Shown: positions 48,401 through 59,487 of the stretch, piece by piece
How positions within the stretch are numbered: position 1 is the first letter of the stretch
How the letters are laid out: every line of letters starts with the position of its first letter
Made by a program: the position numbers and the translations under genes
Notes under the pieces: generated by a model
Database searches by the model: none
What the model saw: the letters and a program-made list of their open reading frames with translations, nothing else
Told to the model about the DNA's origin: nothing
Assembly: GCA_003290165.1 (NCBI GenBank)
Contig: QNQO01000518.1
Location: forward strand, 496,001 to 560,000
Direction of reading: 5' to 3'
Origin: Berberis thunbergii
Lineage: Eukaryota > Streptophyta > Magnoliopsida > Ranunculales > Berberidaceae
Length of the DNA: 64,000 bases

Positions 48401-51400
48401 GATTTTACCCTTTCTGAAAAAAAATAACAACAATAATACAACTTCACTACTAATCATTTCAAGACAATGCCTCAAATTGTTGGAAACTTTCAACCTTTCC
48501 TTTTTTAGTCAACCTTAAATCTTCTCCAAAGATGAACTACTCAGTACTTTGTGGTTGAGGCAATTACACTTTATACAAAAAGAATGGAAAAACTATCTTA
48601 AGGGAGAGAGCTGTAACAGATAAGTACGTGTTAGCAAATAATAAACAAACGCATGATCCTGAAACTTGACACCTTTTGCACTAAGACCAATGCCTGAAGA
48701 TCTTGGTTAACTACAAAAGCAACATCAGAACATCTCGATAATGGTGTTATGGTCGAGTGGTTAGGACTGTGTGGGTTTATCCCCCACGTCCTAGGTTCGA
48801 GACTCGCCGGCGGCATGGTTACTTTCTGATGGTGTTGACCTATAGGTTGCACCTTGTTGATAGGTTATGGGATCCTATAAAAACCCAACTCACTTTCCAA
48901 AAAAAAAAAACATCAAAACATCTCAGATAAAAGTATTTCGGACCTAAACAATTAATGCCATAAGCCCCATAAAACTACCATCTACATCAAACGACATGGG
49001 TTCGAGTATCAATATCAATGCAGATACAAACTGTCATACACGTTGGCTAGAAAAACACAATATGAGATACACTAGGGGACACACTTATACTTTTCAACAA
49101 CAAGTTTCGAACTATTAGTCATTAGTCATTCATTCACTTATAGGTCAATATTGCTACTCATGTACTAATAACTTGTCATACTGTGCTTGTAACATTAGTA
49201 TAAAATTGAAATTATTAAAAGATATGCGAAAAAATTGATGATCTAAGCATGGATTATCTTATGGGAGTATCCTTGAATGTTGACGTGAGTATCCGACATG
49301 ATATGTGTCCACAAGCTTTCTTTTTTAGAAATACAGTGTCATTACATAGACTACAACTATGAACTGGACAATTTCCTAACTAAAAATAAAAGGTAAATAA
49401 AAATAGACATGATGGCTTAGATTATTTGGATGTTCTCTAATAAAATACCTTATATTCAAGCAAACATATAGAAACTTATAAGGATGTGTACCACCAAATG
49501 TATGTAATGTCCAATTCTGACATCAAATACTTCGCCCATTTAAAGAACTTATAGAATGGGGACGGGATTCTATAAAAACAAATTTCCAGAGAGACAAAGA
49601 AATTGTATTGATGAAGTGTAAATAGGTATCAAAGAAACGTAGTAAGAAAAAATACACTACACCTCTGAGCTATACATCATGGGTCTCATAAATTACAAGA
49701 ATCATTAGGGATAGCATATTATTAGTAACACTGCCAACCAGTAAAAAATTAAGAGATTTAAGGGAACTGCATGGTGTCATTTCTTTTGCATACCAATGAA
49801 GGGGGCTTCTTCCATCATTATCTGGCACATCTGGATCAGCATTCCACTTAATCACAATATGATAGAGAAAAAGTGTCTGACCATACTGGGCTGCAACATG
49901 AGTAGCCTGTGAAAAAAGTGAAATACAATCAGAAACAGTTTAAAGATGAAACAGGTGCTCAGAGGCGTCCGACATAGAGCCATACGTGCAAATCAGATAG
50001 CACAAATTATGAAAAGAAAAGCTCAAAGTAGGACAACAATAGATCTTCAGATAAGAGATCAGGAAACTGAGGCTGTAAAGCTTGTGATATTGTATTGAGA
50101 CTTCAAGGATGTCTACCAATAAAAAAATTCACCTATCATTCAAAAATCAATCCAGAATTCCAGAGAAGGTGATCGAAACTAAGTTATAAATGAGAAGTCC
50201 AGAAATTTCTAATCAATAACTCAGAATTTTGGTGTGTGTGTTTTTTTTCAATAACTCAAAATTTCAATTCAAATTCTCAACCAAAACAAAAATATCTATC
50301 TAGAGACGTATTGAGATAATCACCGTCAAAATAGAAACTAAATCCTCATCTAATTACAAGTTACCAGGAAATCTTAAAAGAATTAACTTCCAAGACAATC
50401 ACCATCATGCTTGAAACTAAATCCTTACTTAATCACAATGTTCCTTGGAAATCCTTAAAAAAGTGGAGTATTCACAAGCGGTACTGTAGATGTACAAGCT
50501 CCTTCGAATGGAAAAATTAAATTCAATGAAGATTTGGTTCAGCCCACACGTCTTCAAGTACACTACACGTCATGATCATCATGCTTTTCTACGCTGTATG
50601 GACTAATTTCCAAAACAATTAAAATTGTTATTCAAGAAAAAAATTTATATTTCGAATATATATTAATTCCTGTATTTTCAATGTCACCTAACATTAAGCC
50701 ACTTACATAATAAAATAAAATAAACCTACTGTAATATCATGCTCCCCTTTTGAAATGATTTGACTCTTGGCAAACTGAACACCGTTTTTAGGAAAGATCT
50801 GGGTCGGATTCCTCCATTGGTTCCACTCCTTCATTTATGTGGAGGCAAAACATGCTATGAACGCATAATCTACTTTCGTGGAGAAATTTTTTTACAATGG
50901 GGAAATGGTAAATTCAAGTTCACACATTGTACACAACTTTATGTACTTGTGTACCCAGAATCAGATCAGGTGCATCTAACATGCTAACATGCCACAACAC
51001 CTCAAATCCTCCACACCATGTAATGTAAGCATAAAGCAACACTAACAGTATCACTCGACTTCTCATAATACCAACTCTAATTTAACACAACTTTTTACGT
51101 GGTTGGTGAAATGAACCAACAGAGAGCATCAACAATGCGTGTCCAAAATTCTATTATTATTACAACCAGTCCCATTCTCAAGGAGTATGGAGCTTGAGAG
51201 GCAGGGTTCTTTTTCCCCTGGCCCCTTCTGCTTTTTGAGTTTATATAATGTACTCTTGTTTTCTGATAAAAAACAAAAAGGACTATGGAGCTTGGCAAGC
51301 TCCAATACAAATAGATTAAACAGACAACACATTGATGGTATGATGTCCAAACTTATTTCCCTACGTTTTCATGATGGGATCATCAACATGGCTTATGCTA

Positions 51401-54400
51401 TTTAGGTAATTCATTCATTCTCAGAATTAACCCACACATCGTCCTCTTCTTGATCTACTTAGGTTTAGGCAACTCCATGCTTGCAACGAACAATCATTCC
51501 TGGTTGAGGACGATGGATTTGGGGATAGGTGGAAGAGATAGTTTTCTCCATGCTTCTCAACCATCCGTATTTAATTATTGCGAGCGGTTTCTTACTTCTT
51601 TGATTGTGTTCTTCAAATCCAAAAAAAATGAAGAAAATGGGACCTCTCTTGATATTCCTACTCAAAGATAAATTGGTTCAAAAGCGTAAAGAACTTCAAT
51701 TGATGTTGAAGGATGAGGTTGGCAGAGCTCTTCGGGAGTGGTTCACCTTCAATTTGGAAATGGAACAATATTCTTGATCATGAGCCTGAGCAAGCCGCCA
51801 CTTTAAGTTCATGTGTATACAAGATACATTGAGGGGAAATATATATATATTATTTAAGCATATAAAATACAAATAGATGTATTCAAAAAACCGAAAACAC
51901 TTCCATTGACATATGATTTGTGTAGCACACATAGGCAAACTATTGTCATCCATCCATCCATTCATTCACATCACTTGTACAAAAATGGTGTAGAACATGG
52001 TGCCTTGTGTTATTTATTGGAGATGTTGGCTTGAAAGAAATAGTTTTTTCTTTTTTCAAGGAGAAACCTAATTATAGATATATATAGGCGACAAATTTCG
52101 AGTGAAAAAATGGAACAATATTTCCACCGCAAGAAAGATGTAGCGCCCCTGAGGAACAGATTATATAGGTGTGCTTACTGACCATTCACACAAAAGAAAG
52201 TCAACTAGGTGTTATCCCATGAAGTCAGATATGTGATTGGCTAATTATCCACCAACTCGAAAGAAATAATTGGGTCTTACCAAATTCATCCCTAAAAGAT
52301 GAGGGTAATTATAACAGTGTTTAGCTATTTTTGGCATTGAGGTTCAGCCAGATGAGAACTTGAAGATGTGACGTCTGAAAGGTCTCTAACAGACTATGCT
52401 AATTAACATCCCTAAGTAGTTAGGGACAGACCAGGCCAATTAACAGACTATGCTAATTAACATCCCTAAGTAGTTAGGGACAGACCAGGCCAATTAACAT
52501 CCAATCCTGAAAAAGAAACTCCATAAGGACCCAATTCCCCAAAGGCCAAAGCCGTAACATGACTGTGATATCTTTCACTATCTGCTAGACTCTTCTTTTT
52601 ATTATCAAACATCAACACATTCCTCAACTTCCAAACACTCATAAAAACTGGAATTGGATCCTATAATCAAATCCATCTGGAATCAAATGTTCTGTTACCC
52701 CAAGCCGACAGTAATTCACTGAAGTTGCTACCAATTGATTGGTCATGAAAGAACGCATGATCAAATGTTTTGTTACCCCAACAAGTATAAAGTGATTGAT
52801 TGAAGACTTGAAGTTGCTACCAATTGATTGACGTGAAAGAATGTATATTCGTAACAAGTTCACCAATCATGGACCATCGAATCATGCAAAATGTGCATTG
52901 TGAGAAATAGTTGATTCTTTCCATCTTTCTTCAGCACGATAAAATTGGCATGGTCTGCAAGCTTTAGCAAAGACCTTTAAATTGAAACTACGTAAAAAAA
53001 AAAAAAAATTTAAATAGTGATAAACAGACAGACACAAAAGGTAATAAAATTTTGTCAAGTGAGAATGGATACTACCATTATGCCATCAAAAGTATAGGAT
53101 TTGACATTGATAACATGAAAATTTCCCATTACCCACAATGGCCAATGGGAAGAGAGACCACACCGGCCCTTATCCTTGGAGAAGTCTCGACAAGTGAAGT
53201 CTCACAAACGCACAAGAGTTGCATCCATAACGTGGACTAGAGTTACAAAATGACCATAAAGTGGAGACCGCATAACAGACGAGTGCAATGTATAAACCTT
53301 ATTCAAAACCACCTAGTATCGACGATTGGATGAGATTTCTACGATGGGAATATTTTTAGGTAGGGAAGATGAATGGATTTTTTTTAAAATGCATGTCGAG
53401 GAGGCCATAGTCTTGGAAACACATGAGCAACAAAGGCACATCAGAGGTAAAAAACATGGGGAGTGGAGTGAAGGGTTGAAACACGTGAAATTTGTGTTTA
53501 ATGCCTTAGCTTAGGTAAGGACAAAAGTGTGACATTCTCATGTTTGTTATACCTGACTACAGGCAAATGGTTTCTCGTTTGCTTCTGATTGATACAATGT
53601 GACTGCTTTAGATAAAATTTTGGATAATTCATATTTGCTCATATAATACAACTGTATGAACTTATCTTCCTATAACCCCAATCTAAAACTTAAAAAGCAA
53701 AATTAGCTGAATGACAAAATGACCCCATTAATCCCTTGTGCTGTTTTAGATGGTATCTGAGTAAAAACACACCCGCATTGCACTGTAACTCTACTAATAG
53801 GTGCAGTGCAATAGGTTCCATTTCACCGGTAACAATTAACAAAGTGGTATAAGCTTGATAATAACAAAAATAAAGGAAGGTAAAAGCACACACACTAAAA
53901 AAAAACCCATTTAACAAACAACATCATCTATCTGGATCAACTTTAAAACCCATATATCACTCCCAATCTAACACCCAAAAATTCCTTCCGACAACTTAAA
54001 CCTCCAAAGTCAAGTCTAAAAATCTTCAAATAGCCTCTAACCCAATCTTCTAAAAGAACCCCACCCCACAAAATGGGTTACTGATCCAAATTATAAAACA
54101 CCCCTCATTACCATTTTAATTCAATAAACTATGAACAATATTTTTAGCTTGTGAACTAAATTGAAGTAAGTAATTGGCATCAAACCAATCAACCAACCTG
54201 ATACCCATACAAATCAGCAACATCAACACGAGCACCTTCCTGAAGCAACAGCTCCGCCACCTGAATCGCCCCTCGAACCGCGCTCCAATGCAACGCAGTT
54301 TGTCCAGTATGATCAACCGCATTCACATCTCCTCCATTCTAAACCAAACCAAACCAAACATTCATTCATTCAATCAATCAATTAATTATCCACTAATCTA

Positions 54401-54721
54401 ATCAAAATGGATTGCAAATTGATCAATCAATTAATTATTTAACTAACCAACCTCAATAATATACTGAGCAGCGGCGGTCCGATTGTTTAGAGCGGCCCAC
54501 TGCAAGGGGTAGTAACCGAGACCATCAGGTTCAGAGACTGAGCACCCTTCTGACTCAACCAATCTCTGCAACTTCTCCAAATCACCATACGCCGCTGCCG
54601 TGTAAACGTCGTTTCTTAGGGTTTCTTCACTCGGTTGAGCACCACCACCACCGCCATCGCGATCTTCTTCTTCGATAATCTCGTCTTCGTCTTCCACGAC
54701 GACCTCGATCTCGGACGACAT
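42402..54721 (-). CDS. TIP1: Ankyrin-repeat DHHC protein S-acyltransferase (TIP1/PAT24 type)
   Basis: Transfers palmitate to cysteines of membrane proteins; Arabidopsis TIP1 is needed for root-hair and cell growth. Thirteen exons: 54721-54452, 54338-54198, 49906-49794, 47869-47790, 47710-47547, about 46817-46680, 46590-46495, 45890-45829, 44730-44650, 44541-44443, 44103-44021, 43923-43772 and 42830-42402. An acidic N-terminus ([13 protein letters not shown]) is followed by ankyrin repeats with GHTALHW-type motifs ([50 protein letters not shown]). Two transmembrane segments follow. The Cys-rich catalytic domain in exon 10 has intact [20 protein letters not shown], and two more transmembrane segments come next. 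The tail has the PaCCT-like [20 protein letters not shown] and ends in a His/Gly-rich stretch. About 630 residues, the family's usual size. Reading frame and splice sites look intact. The introns carry SINE and LINE fragments. Confidence 0.94.
43290..43480 (+). mobile_element. LINE zf-RVT fragment in a TIP1-like intron
   Basis: Across two frames the plus strand reads CILCGKQDD, then a [11 protein letters not shown] segment, the pattern of the zinc-binding domain of plant LINE reverse transcriptase (C.LCG....E...HL...C.F...VW..M). The frames are broken. It lies between the last two coding exons and is antisense to the host gene. Confidence 0.5.
45185..45405 (+). mobile_element. LINE 3'-end fragment in a TIP1-like intron
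   Basis: One plus-strand frame reads [15 protein letters not shown], the conserved end of the LINE zf-RVT region (W.IW.ERN.R.F), followed by [10 protein letters not shown]. Stops interrupt it. It is antisense to the host gene. Confidence 0.55.
46314..46370. repeat. 26-bp direct repeat, period 31
   Basis: The string atgaaaacacagatgcttga and its next six bases occur at 46314 and again at 46345 in a TIP1-like intron. Confidence 0.85.
48150..48310 (+). mobile_element. LINE 3'-end fragment in a TIP1-like intron
   Basis: A plus-strand frame reads [17 protein letters not shown], the same conserved LINE zf-RVT end (W.ARNRRVF), with stops around it. It is antisense to the host gene. Confidence 0.5.
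48741..48910 (+). mobile_element. tRNA-derived SINE with target-site duplication
   Basis: The head resembles a tRNA: an A box-like tggtcgagtggttagga and, about 30 nt later, a B box-like ggttcgagactcg, the two RNA polymerase III promoter elements. A tRNA-unrelated body of about 80 bp follows, and then a poly(A) tail (48899-48910). The flanks repeat each other: aacatcagaacatctcgata before and acatcaaaacatctcagata after the tail (two differences). This structure is typical of a plant SINE. It sits in the intron between exons 3 and 4 of the TIP1-like gene, on the opposite strand. A working tRNA is unlikely because the acceptor ends do not pair. Confidence 0.85.
50314..50465. repeat. ~80-bp imperfect tandem duplication in a TIP1-like intron
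   Basis: The pattern gataatcacc...gaaactaaatcct...taattacaa...ggaaatcttaaaa recurs as gacaatcacc...gaaactaaatcct...taatcacaa...ggaaatccttaaaa. Confidence 0.65.
52388..52495. repeat. Perfect 54-bp tandem duplication in a TIP1-like intron
   Basis: Two identical head-to-tail 54-bp units (52388-52441 and 52442-52495). Each starts aacagactatgctaattaac and contains the small palindrome ccctaagtagttaggg. No mismatch between copies points to a recent duplication. Confidence 0.95.
52681..52846. repeat. ~80-88-bp imperfect tandem duplication
   Basis: The blocks atcaaatgtt(c/t)tgttacccca, gaagttgctaccaattgatt and tgaaagaa(c/t)g occur in the same order twice. The second copy carries a small insertion. 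Confidence 0.75.
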
Positions 54722-55036
54722 TTTATGTGTTTGACGAAATTACTAGCTGAAAAAAAAAACTATGTCTTCGTTATCGCATTTATTTTTGTGTAAAGTAGTA
54801 ATGATTGAAATGAGTCTTCTAGGGCTTTTGGAAGGAAGGAAGGACAAATGAGAGCCGTGTTGACTGTTTTTCTTTTAGGTTTTTGGTTAGGAGGGTTAGA
54901 GTTAGATGCGAAAGGCAAACAGCCAACATTTGGATGTCTGTTGTGCGTGCGTTCGTGCGTACGCAACTGTTCAAAGTGATGATGAGATGATGATCAACCT
55001 TGGAGATCTATTGATGTCATTAAAATGATATCGAAA
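54722..55036 (-). promoter_or_regulatory. Promoter / 5' UTR region of the TIP1-like gene
   Basis: This lies upstream of the ATG at 54721 on the minus strand and holds no supported ORF. A short T-run and agctagtaatttcgtc precede the ATG. No confident TATA box is visible. Confidence 0.35.
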
Positions 55037-55209
55037 ATTCTAAATATCGAGGAAGTGGGCGAGGAAAACAGAGAGCGAGGGAGGGAGGGGACCGTTCATC
55101 CTCTCGGGATGTGCACATTGACTTTTCTTGCATGCATCCCAAGGGGGATGAACAGTCCCTTTCTCCCTCCCTCGTTGTTTTCCTCGCCCCACTCCCTCAC
55201 AGCTAGAAT
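55037..55209. mobile_element. GC-rich fold-back element, copy 2
   Basis: It starts attcta and ends tagaat. The arms are cgaggaagtgggcgaggaaa...gcgagggagggag...ccgttcatcc and its imperfect reverse complement, around a loop near 55110-55125. It has the same layout and related arm sequences as the copies at 20821-21000 and 62725-62905. The centre (gggatgtgcac) also resembles 58421-58573. Confidence 0.7.
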
Positions 55210-56680
55210 AGCTCAAATGATCTATATAGGTTTGTAAATTCATAATTATAATATTATTGAGTTAAGGTAGTTTTATAAGGAAAAAATATATATTATTTAA
55301 AAATTAAAGTCTTGACGTATCAAAACACATAGGTGAATTGTCATTATAAAATAGATTTGATTAATTTTTATTTTTGCTAAAAAATATTGTATTTCACACA
55401 TTGTACTCATCAGACTACTTTGTAAGTGTCCATCTCCACTTGAGGCTGTGGCCGATGAATTTTGTGTTATTAGGGTCGATGGATTGAATTAGATGTTTCG
55501 ATTTGTTTTAGCCTAGGGCTACGATATAATGGTACACATAGATAATCTTTTGAGGATATAAACCATCAAATATTTGTCTTGTATGAGTCACTTGTCATTT
55601 CTCATAAGAGTTGTCCTAACCAAATAATATTGATTTTTGAAAGGTATTAAACAAAAAAAATAAGAAATTGTTAATGATTAAATGGATACTTACCAATATA
55701 TTCTATAAGTTCATCATAGAGTTTAAAACATATATTTCTAAATTTTTAGCTAAAACTATAAGTAGCTAATTATGGAACTTCAGGTTAAACTGCAAATAAC
55801 AAGTATTTTCATTAATAACAAACACTACTTAACATGTCCGTATAGATTCATGCACTCACATGCTACCAACATTTATGGCCAAACACTTCATGAGCTAGTT
55901 GACAACCCTAATCTTGGATTTTTAAAATCAGATCTCAAGTCGTAAAATCAGATCTCAAGTCGTAGCATCTATTTTTTACTAGGAGCAATTTTTTGAAACG
56001 CTGAAATCGAATTGAAATCGTGCCATACCATCCCTGTTACAAACCGAACTAAAAAAATTTACTATCTTGCTTTTGGTACTTGACCGTAGGGGTGGGCAAT
56101 GTCAATTCGGTTCGGTTTTGAGATCTGAACTGATTTCATTTGGCTTGTCCAAAACTGAAACTGAAACCGAAATTTGTGTAAACTGATGAAATCGGTTGAA
56201 CCGGATTTCGGATCGGTCCGGTTCAGTTAGACTGAAATTTCGGGCTTTCATTAAAATATGTTCAATTTTTTTATATGCCATTAATCGTCGATTCCATTAT
56301 TATTTGATCGGTTCAAAACTGTAGATTGATTTCGAACCGTTTATAACTAATTCGGTTCGGTTTAAATTATTTTTTTTTCTACTCATATTTCGGTTCAATT
56401 ACCGTTTCGTTACTGTTTGATATGGTATCGATCATGAATTTTGAGATACCAAATAAAAAAAACCAAATTGCACCCAACGATGTAATAATAATTATTTTAT
56501 TATTTTTTATTACTCCATTTTTCAACAAAAATGTCAGACCAAAGTCCGTTGAAGTCTCGAAGAATCCAACGCACAGAAAGCTATCGTTGTATGCCCTTTT
56601 TGTCTAAAATAACCTAGAAGTTTCGAAATGAATTTGGCCTTTTTTATTTGATTGTGTTGCCCTTGGTTCAATTGATTTAT
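55210..56680. other. Intergenic region with simple repeats
   Basis: No gene is supported. It contains a perfect 20-bp tandem pair (aaaatcagatctcaagtcgt) at 55924-55963. It also holds a GGTTCGG-rich island at 56092-56420 that starts taggggtgggca and is made of aattcggttcggtt, aaccgaa and cggttcgg blocks on both strands. Confidence 0.5.
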
Positions 56681-56758
56681 TGCGAAAAGAGAGCGAGGGA
56701 AGGAGCGAACCCATCCCTTGCTCCTTGCTCCCTTCCTTCGCTTCCTAGAATTTTCGCA
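56681..56758. mobile_element. Short GC-rich fold-back, copy 3
   Basis: The ends tgcgaaaa and ttttcgca are inverted. Inside, gagcgagggaaggagc pairs with gctcccttccttcgct. At 78 bp it may be a shortened member of the fold-back family. Confidence 0.55.
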
Positions 56759-57934
56759 TTTTATATCTATATAAGAATCAAAAGTATGTTTGCTTTAAGA
56801 AAGCAGTAGCCCTTGCAAAATGAGACTACAGAGATATGTTTGAAGAACATAACAACCTTATTAACATCAGCCTCATCGATACTTTTTACTTGACAAACAC
56901 CAAACTTAGAAGTTTTCTACTATAACTGCAATTGAATGTTCGGGTTCTTAGAAATCTCATAAATCTCTATGGCATGGAGTAGAATTTTGAATTCCATACC
57001 TGAATGTTGATAATCTATATTTTCGAATTGTTCTTGTTTAAGTAGTAGTTAAGAGTTGAAAGCGATGTTAATTAGCAACTATATTACGAGGATGTTTTAT
57101 AAATAGGTGGTAGGAGAGCATAGGAAACCATGTATAAAATTGTCACCTTTGTAGGTACACAATAAGTTGGTTACCATCATTAGATTTTCTTGTCTAATCA
57201 GGGTTTATGTGATGTTGAAGATTGATAATTGATAATTGATAATCAAGGCTGGGTTTAAACCTGTTAAGTGTGATATCATCCTTCACACCTCTACCAATTC
57301 AGCTAGTACAACTTTGGCTATGCACTTTATATTCAAACATCATTGCTAAACTTATAATAATAATGAATTGTTACATTCATAAACTTATAATAAGATCTTC
57401 CCAATCTCTCCTAACCTTACTGGATTTTTCTATTTTATTTTTATGTTTTTATACCATCTATAGGTCACTATATTTTATTTCCGTTTGTTAATTAGAACAC
57501 AAGAAAATGAAACAACATTTTTTTTACCATGCACATATTTTATATTTCACATATTTTACCATGCACATATTTTCTTATTGATAATAAGAAAAAATAAAGC
57601 AAAACTTTTCCATCTAAGGAGTTCCTTAGTTGGGGTCAACATCTCTAATGAAAATGTGCCCTACTCCAAGCTGTCCTTATATGCGTCAAATCATTTTGTG
57701 TATGGTTTGTCTTCCATTTGGCTTTAATAATTGAAAGGCTGAAACTTCAAAGAAGTTTATGTGGATGTGTTGGGCAACGGAGAAGATTCAAGGTTTTTTA
57801 TTATTAGAGTTAGACTTTCTTCATCCATATTTACAAGTTATTATCATCATCAACATCAAAGCCTATTCTTAGATATTTTTGAGATCGATTACCCTATTTA
57901 TAAGTTATTATAAACTTTTGAAATGCAAAAATTA

Positions 57935-58069
57935 TAGAGAGCCAGGCCCTAACGCTATATTAGCATCAGGAGGGTTATGTGTGTGTGTTTGTATTCGATT
58001 GGAGGATTATGATGGAGAGGGTATTGAGGATCCCTAGCGCAAGCCTGATGCGCCTCGCCTGGCTCTCTA
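57935..58069. mobile_element. MITE, family A, second copy
   Basis: Perfect 13-bp inverted ends TAGAGAGCCAGGC (57935-57947) and GCCTGGCTCTCTA (58057-58069) enclose 135 bp of non-coding DNA. Its interior matches the reverse strand of the element at 13893-14043. Confidence 0.75.
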
Positions 58070-58420
58070 GATGGACTGTTTGAAATGTCGTTGTTAGGTA
58101 TTTTTCCATGTATTCAGTATTGATTGCATTTTATAAGTCTAATGTTCCGATAAATTTTGAAAAAGTATTTAAATAAGTATCTACTACAAGAGAGCATAGA
58201 CAAAGGTGGATCGACAATAAATAGTTAAGCTATAGTACGAAGCATATGTTGTACTGAGAGGGGAATATTTTTGTTAAATCATGAACTACCCAATTTCAGG
58301 TTAAATGAAACATTGTTCAGTTTATATATATCATCGTCTTCGAGGTTGATGGTATAAACCAGGGACCTTCCCATTTCCTTGATCGAGATTTGACAAAATG
58401 CCACTTTCTAAAATCTAAAA

Positions 58421-58573
58421 GATTCTAATACTTGGATGTGAAAAGGAGTTTTGTAAGGGAGTAAGGCTCGCGCAAGGCCAGACCCAACACCATCCATCAT
58501 CCTTGAGATGTGCATCTTTAGGATGATGGACGGTGTTGGGCATGGCTTTGCGCGAGTCTCGCTTTATAGAATC
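58421..58573. mobile_element. Fold-back element, copy 4
   Basis: The ends gattcta (58421-58427) and tagaatc (58567-58573) are inverted. The arms ctcgcgcaaggcc...caacaccatccatcatcc pair with ggatgatggacggtgttggg...ggctttgcgcgag around a short loop (ttgagatgtgcatcttta). It differs in arm sequence from copies 1, 2 and 5 but shares their ends, size and central gagatgtgca motif. Confidence 0.65.
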
Positions 58574-59487
58574 AAGGGTAATTTTGGTATAGACAAATTT
58601 CTTGTGCCTATTTTGGGATCTTTCAAGCCCAATAAATGCACAAAGCACAATCACAATATATTTTTGGCTAAGCATTTTTACATCCTTGATATATTTGAAC
58701 TTTTTCACCTTATCTTATGATACACGATATGTAGTTGCAGCAACAATTATAGTCAATCATGTTTACTAACATTTTTTGGATTTTTTTTATTTATTTTTTT
58801 AAATTTAAAATTTAAAATTTTAATTTTTTTACATTTATACTCGTTTTATAGATAGTGTTTTAAAAATAAGAGATAAAATGTGTAAAAACAAAAAAAATAC
58901 AAAAGACTAACAAACATTGCTAACTAAACTTACTCATAGTTGCAATACATAAGCAATATGTATCAATATTTCACCGTCATTCTTTGTAATCCACGATGAC
59001 TTACATTCATCTATGTCGAACGACCTCGATTCTCATTTCCACCATTTTGACAATATACGCGTACATCTAATAAATTCTGCATTACCGAAGAAAATACGAG
59101 AAACACAAATATATCAATCAAGTCATGAAATAACATGGAAAAAAAATTTATCTAATTTTTTCAAAAATAAAAATATAAAAATAGAATTGCATTTTAATCT
59201 TGTGGTTTGATCATAGCCGTCCATTGCAATCTGCTTGGTCAGTAAAAGATCAGACCTGGCAGTATCAATGGCTCACCCAAAACCCTAGCTTTTCTCTGTC
59301 TCTCTTCACTCTCACAATCAAACAATTATTACCCCCAAATCGAATCCCCGATTTCACTCAGATCTGAGTCCACTCATTGAGTCAACGAAGCTTCTCTTCT
59401 CTTCTCTTCTGCACAAACAAAGTCCCACCTTTCCTCTGTTCTTTGCTCTGTTTCCCTCTCTCTCTCTCTCTCTGTTTCTCTGTTCTA
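58574..59487 (+). promoter_or_regulatory. AT-rich intergenic DNA and promoter/5' UTR of the acidic-protein gene
   Basis: From 58740 to about 59200 the DNA is very AT-rich with no gene. A telo-box-like AAACCCTAG at 59280-59288 is followed by a pyrimidine-rich leader with ctcttctcttctc (about 59393) and a (TC)n run at 59457-59473, immediately upstream of the ATG at 59488. Confidence 0.5.

Noticed and set aside
48741..48812. Possible functional tRNA gene
   Set aside because: A and B boxes are present, but the acceptor stem does not pair and the sequence continues into a SINE body with poly(A) and target duplication.
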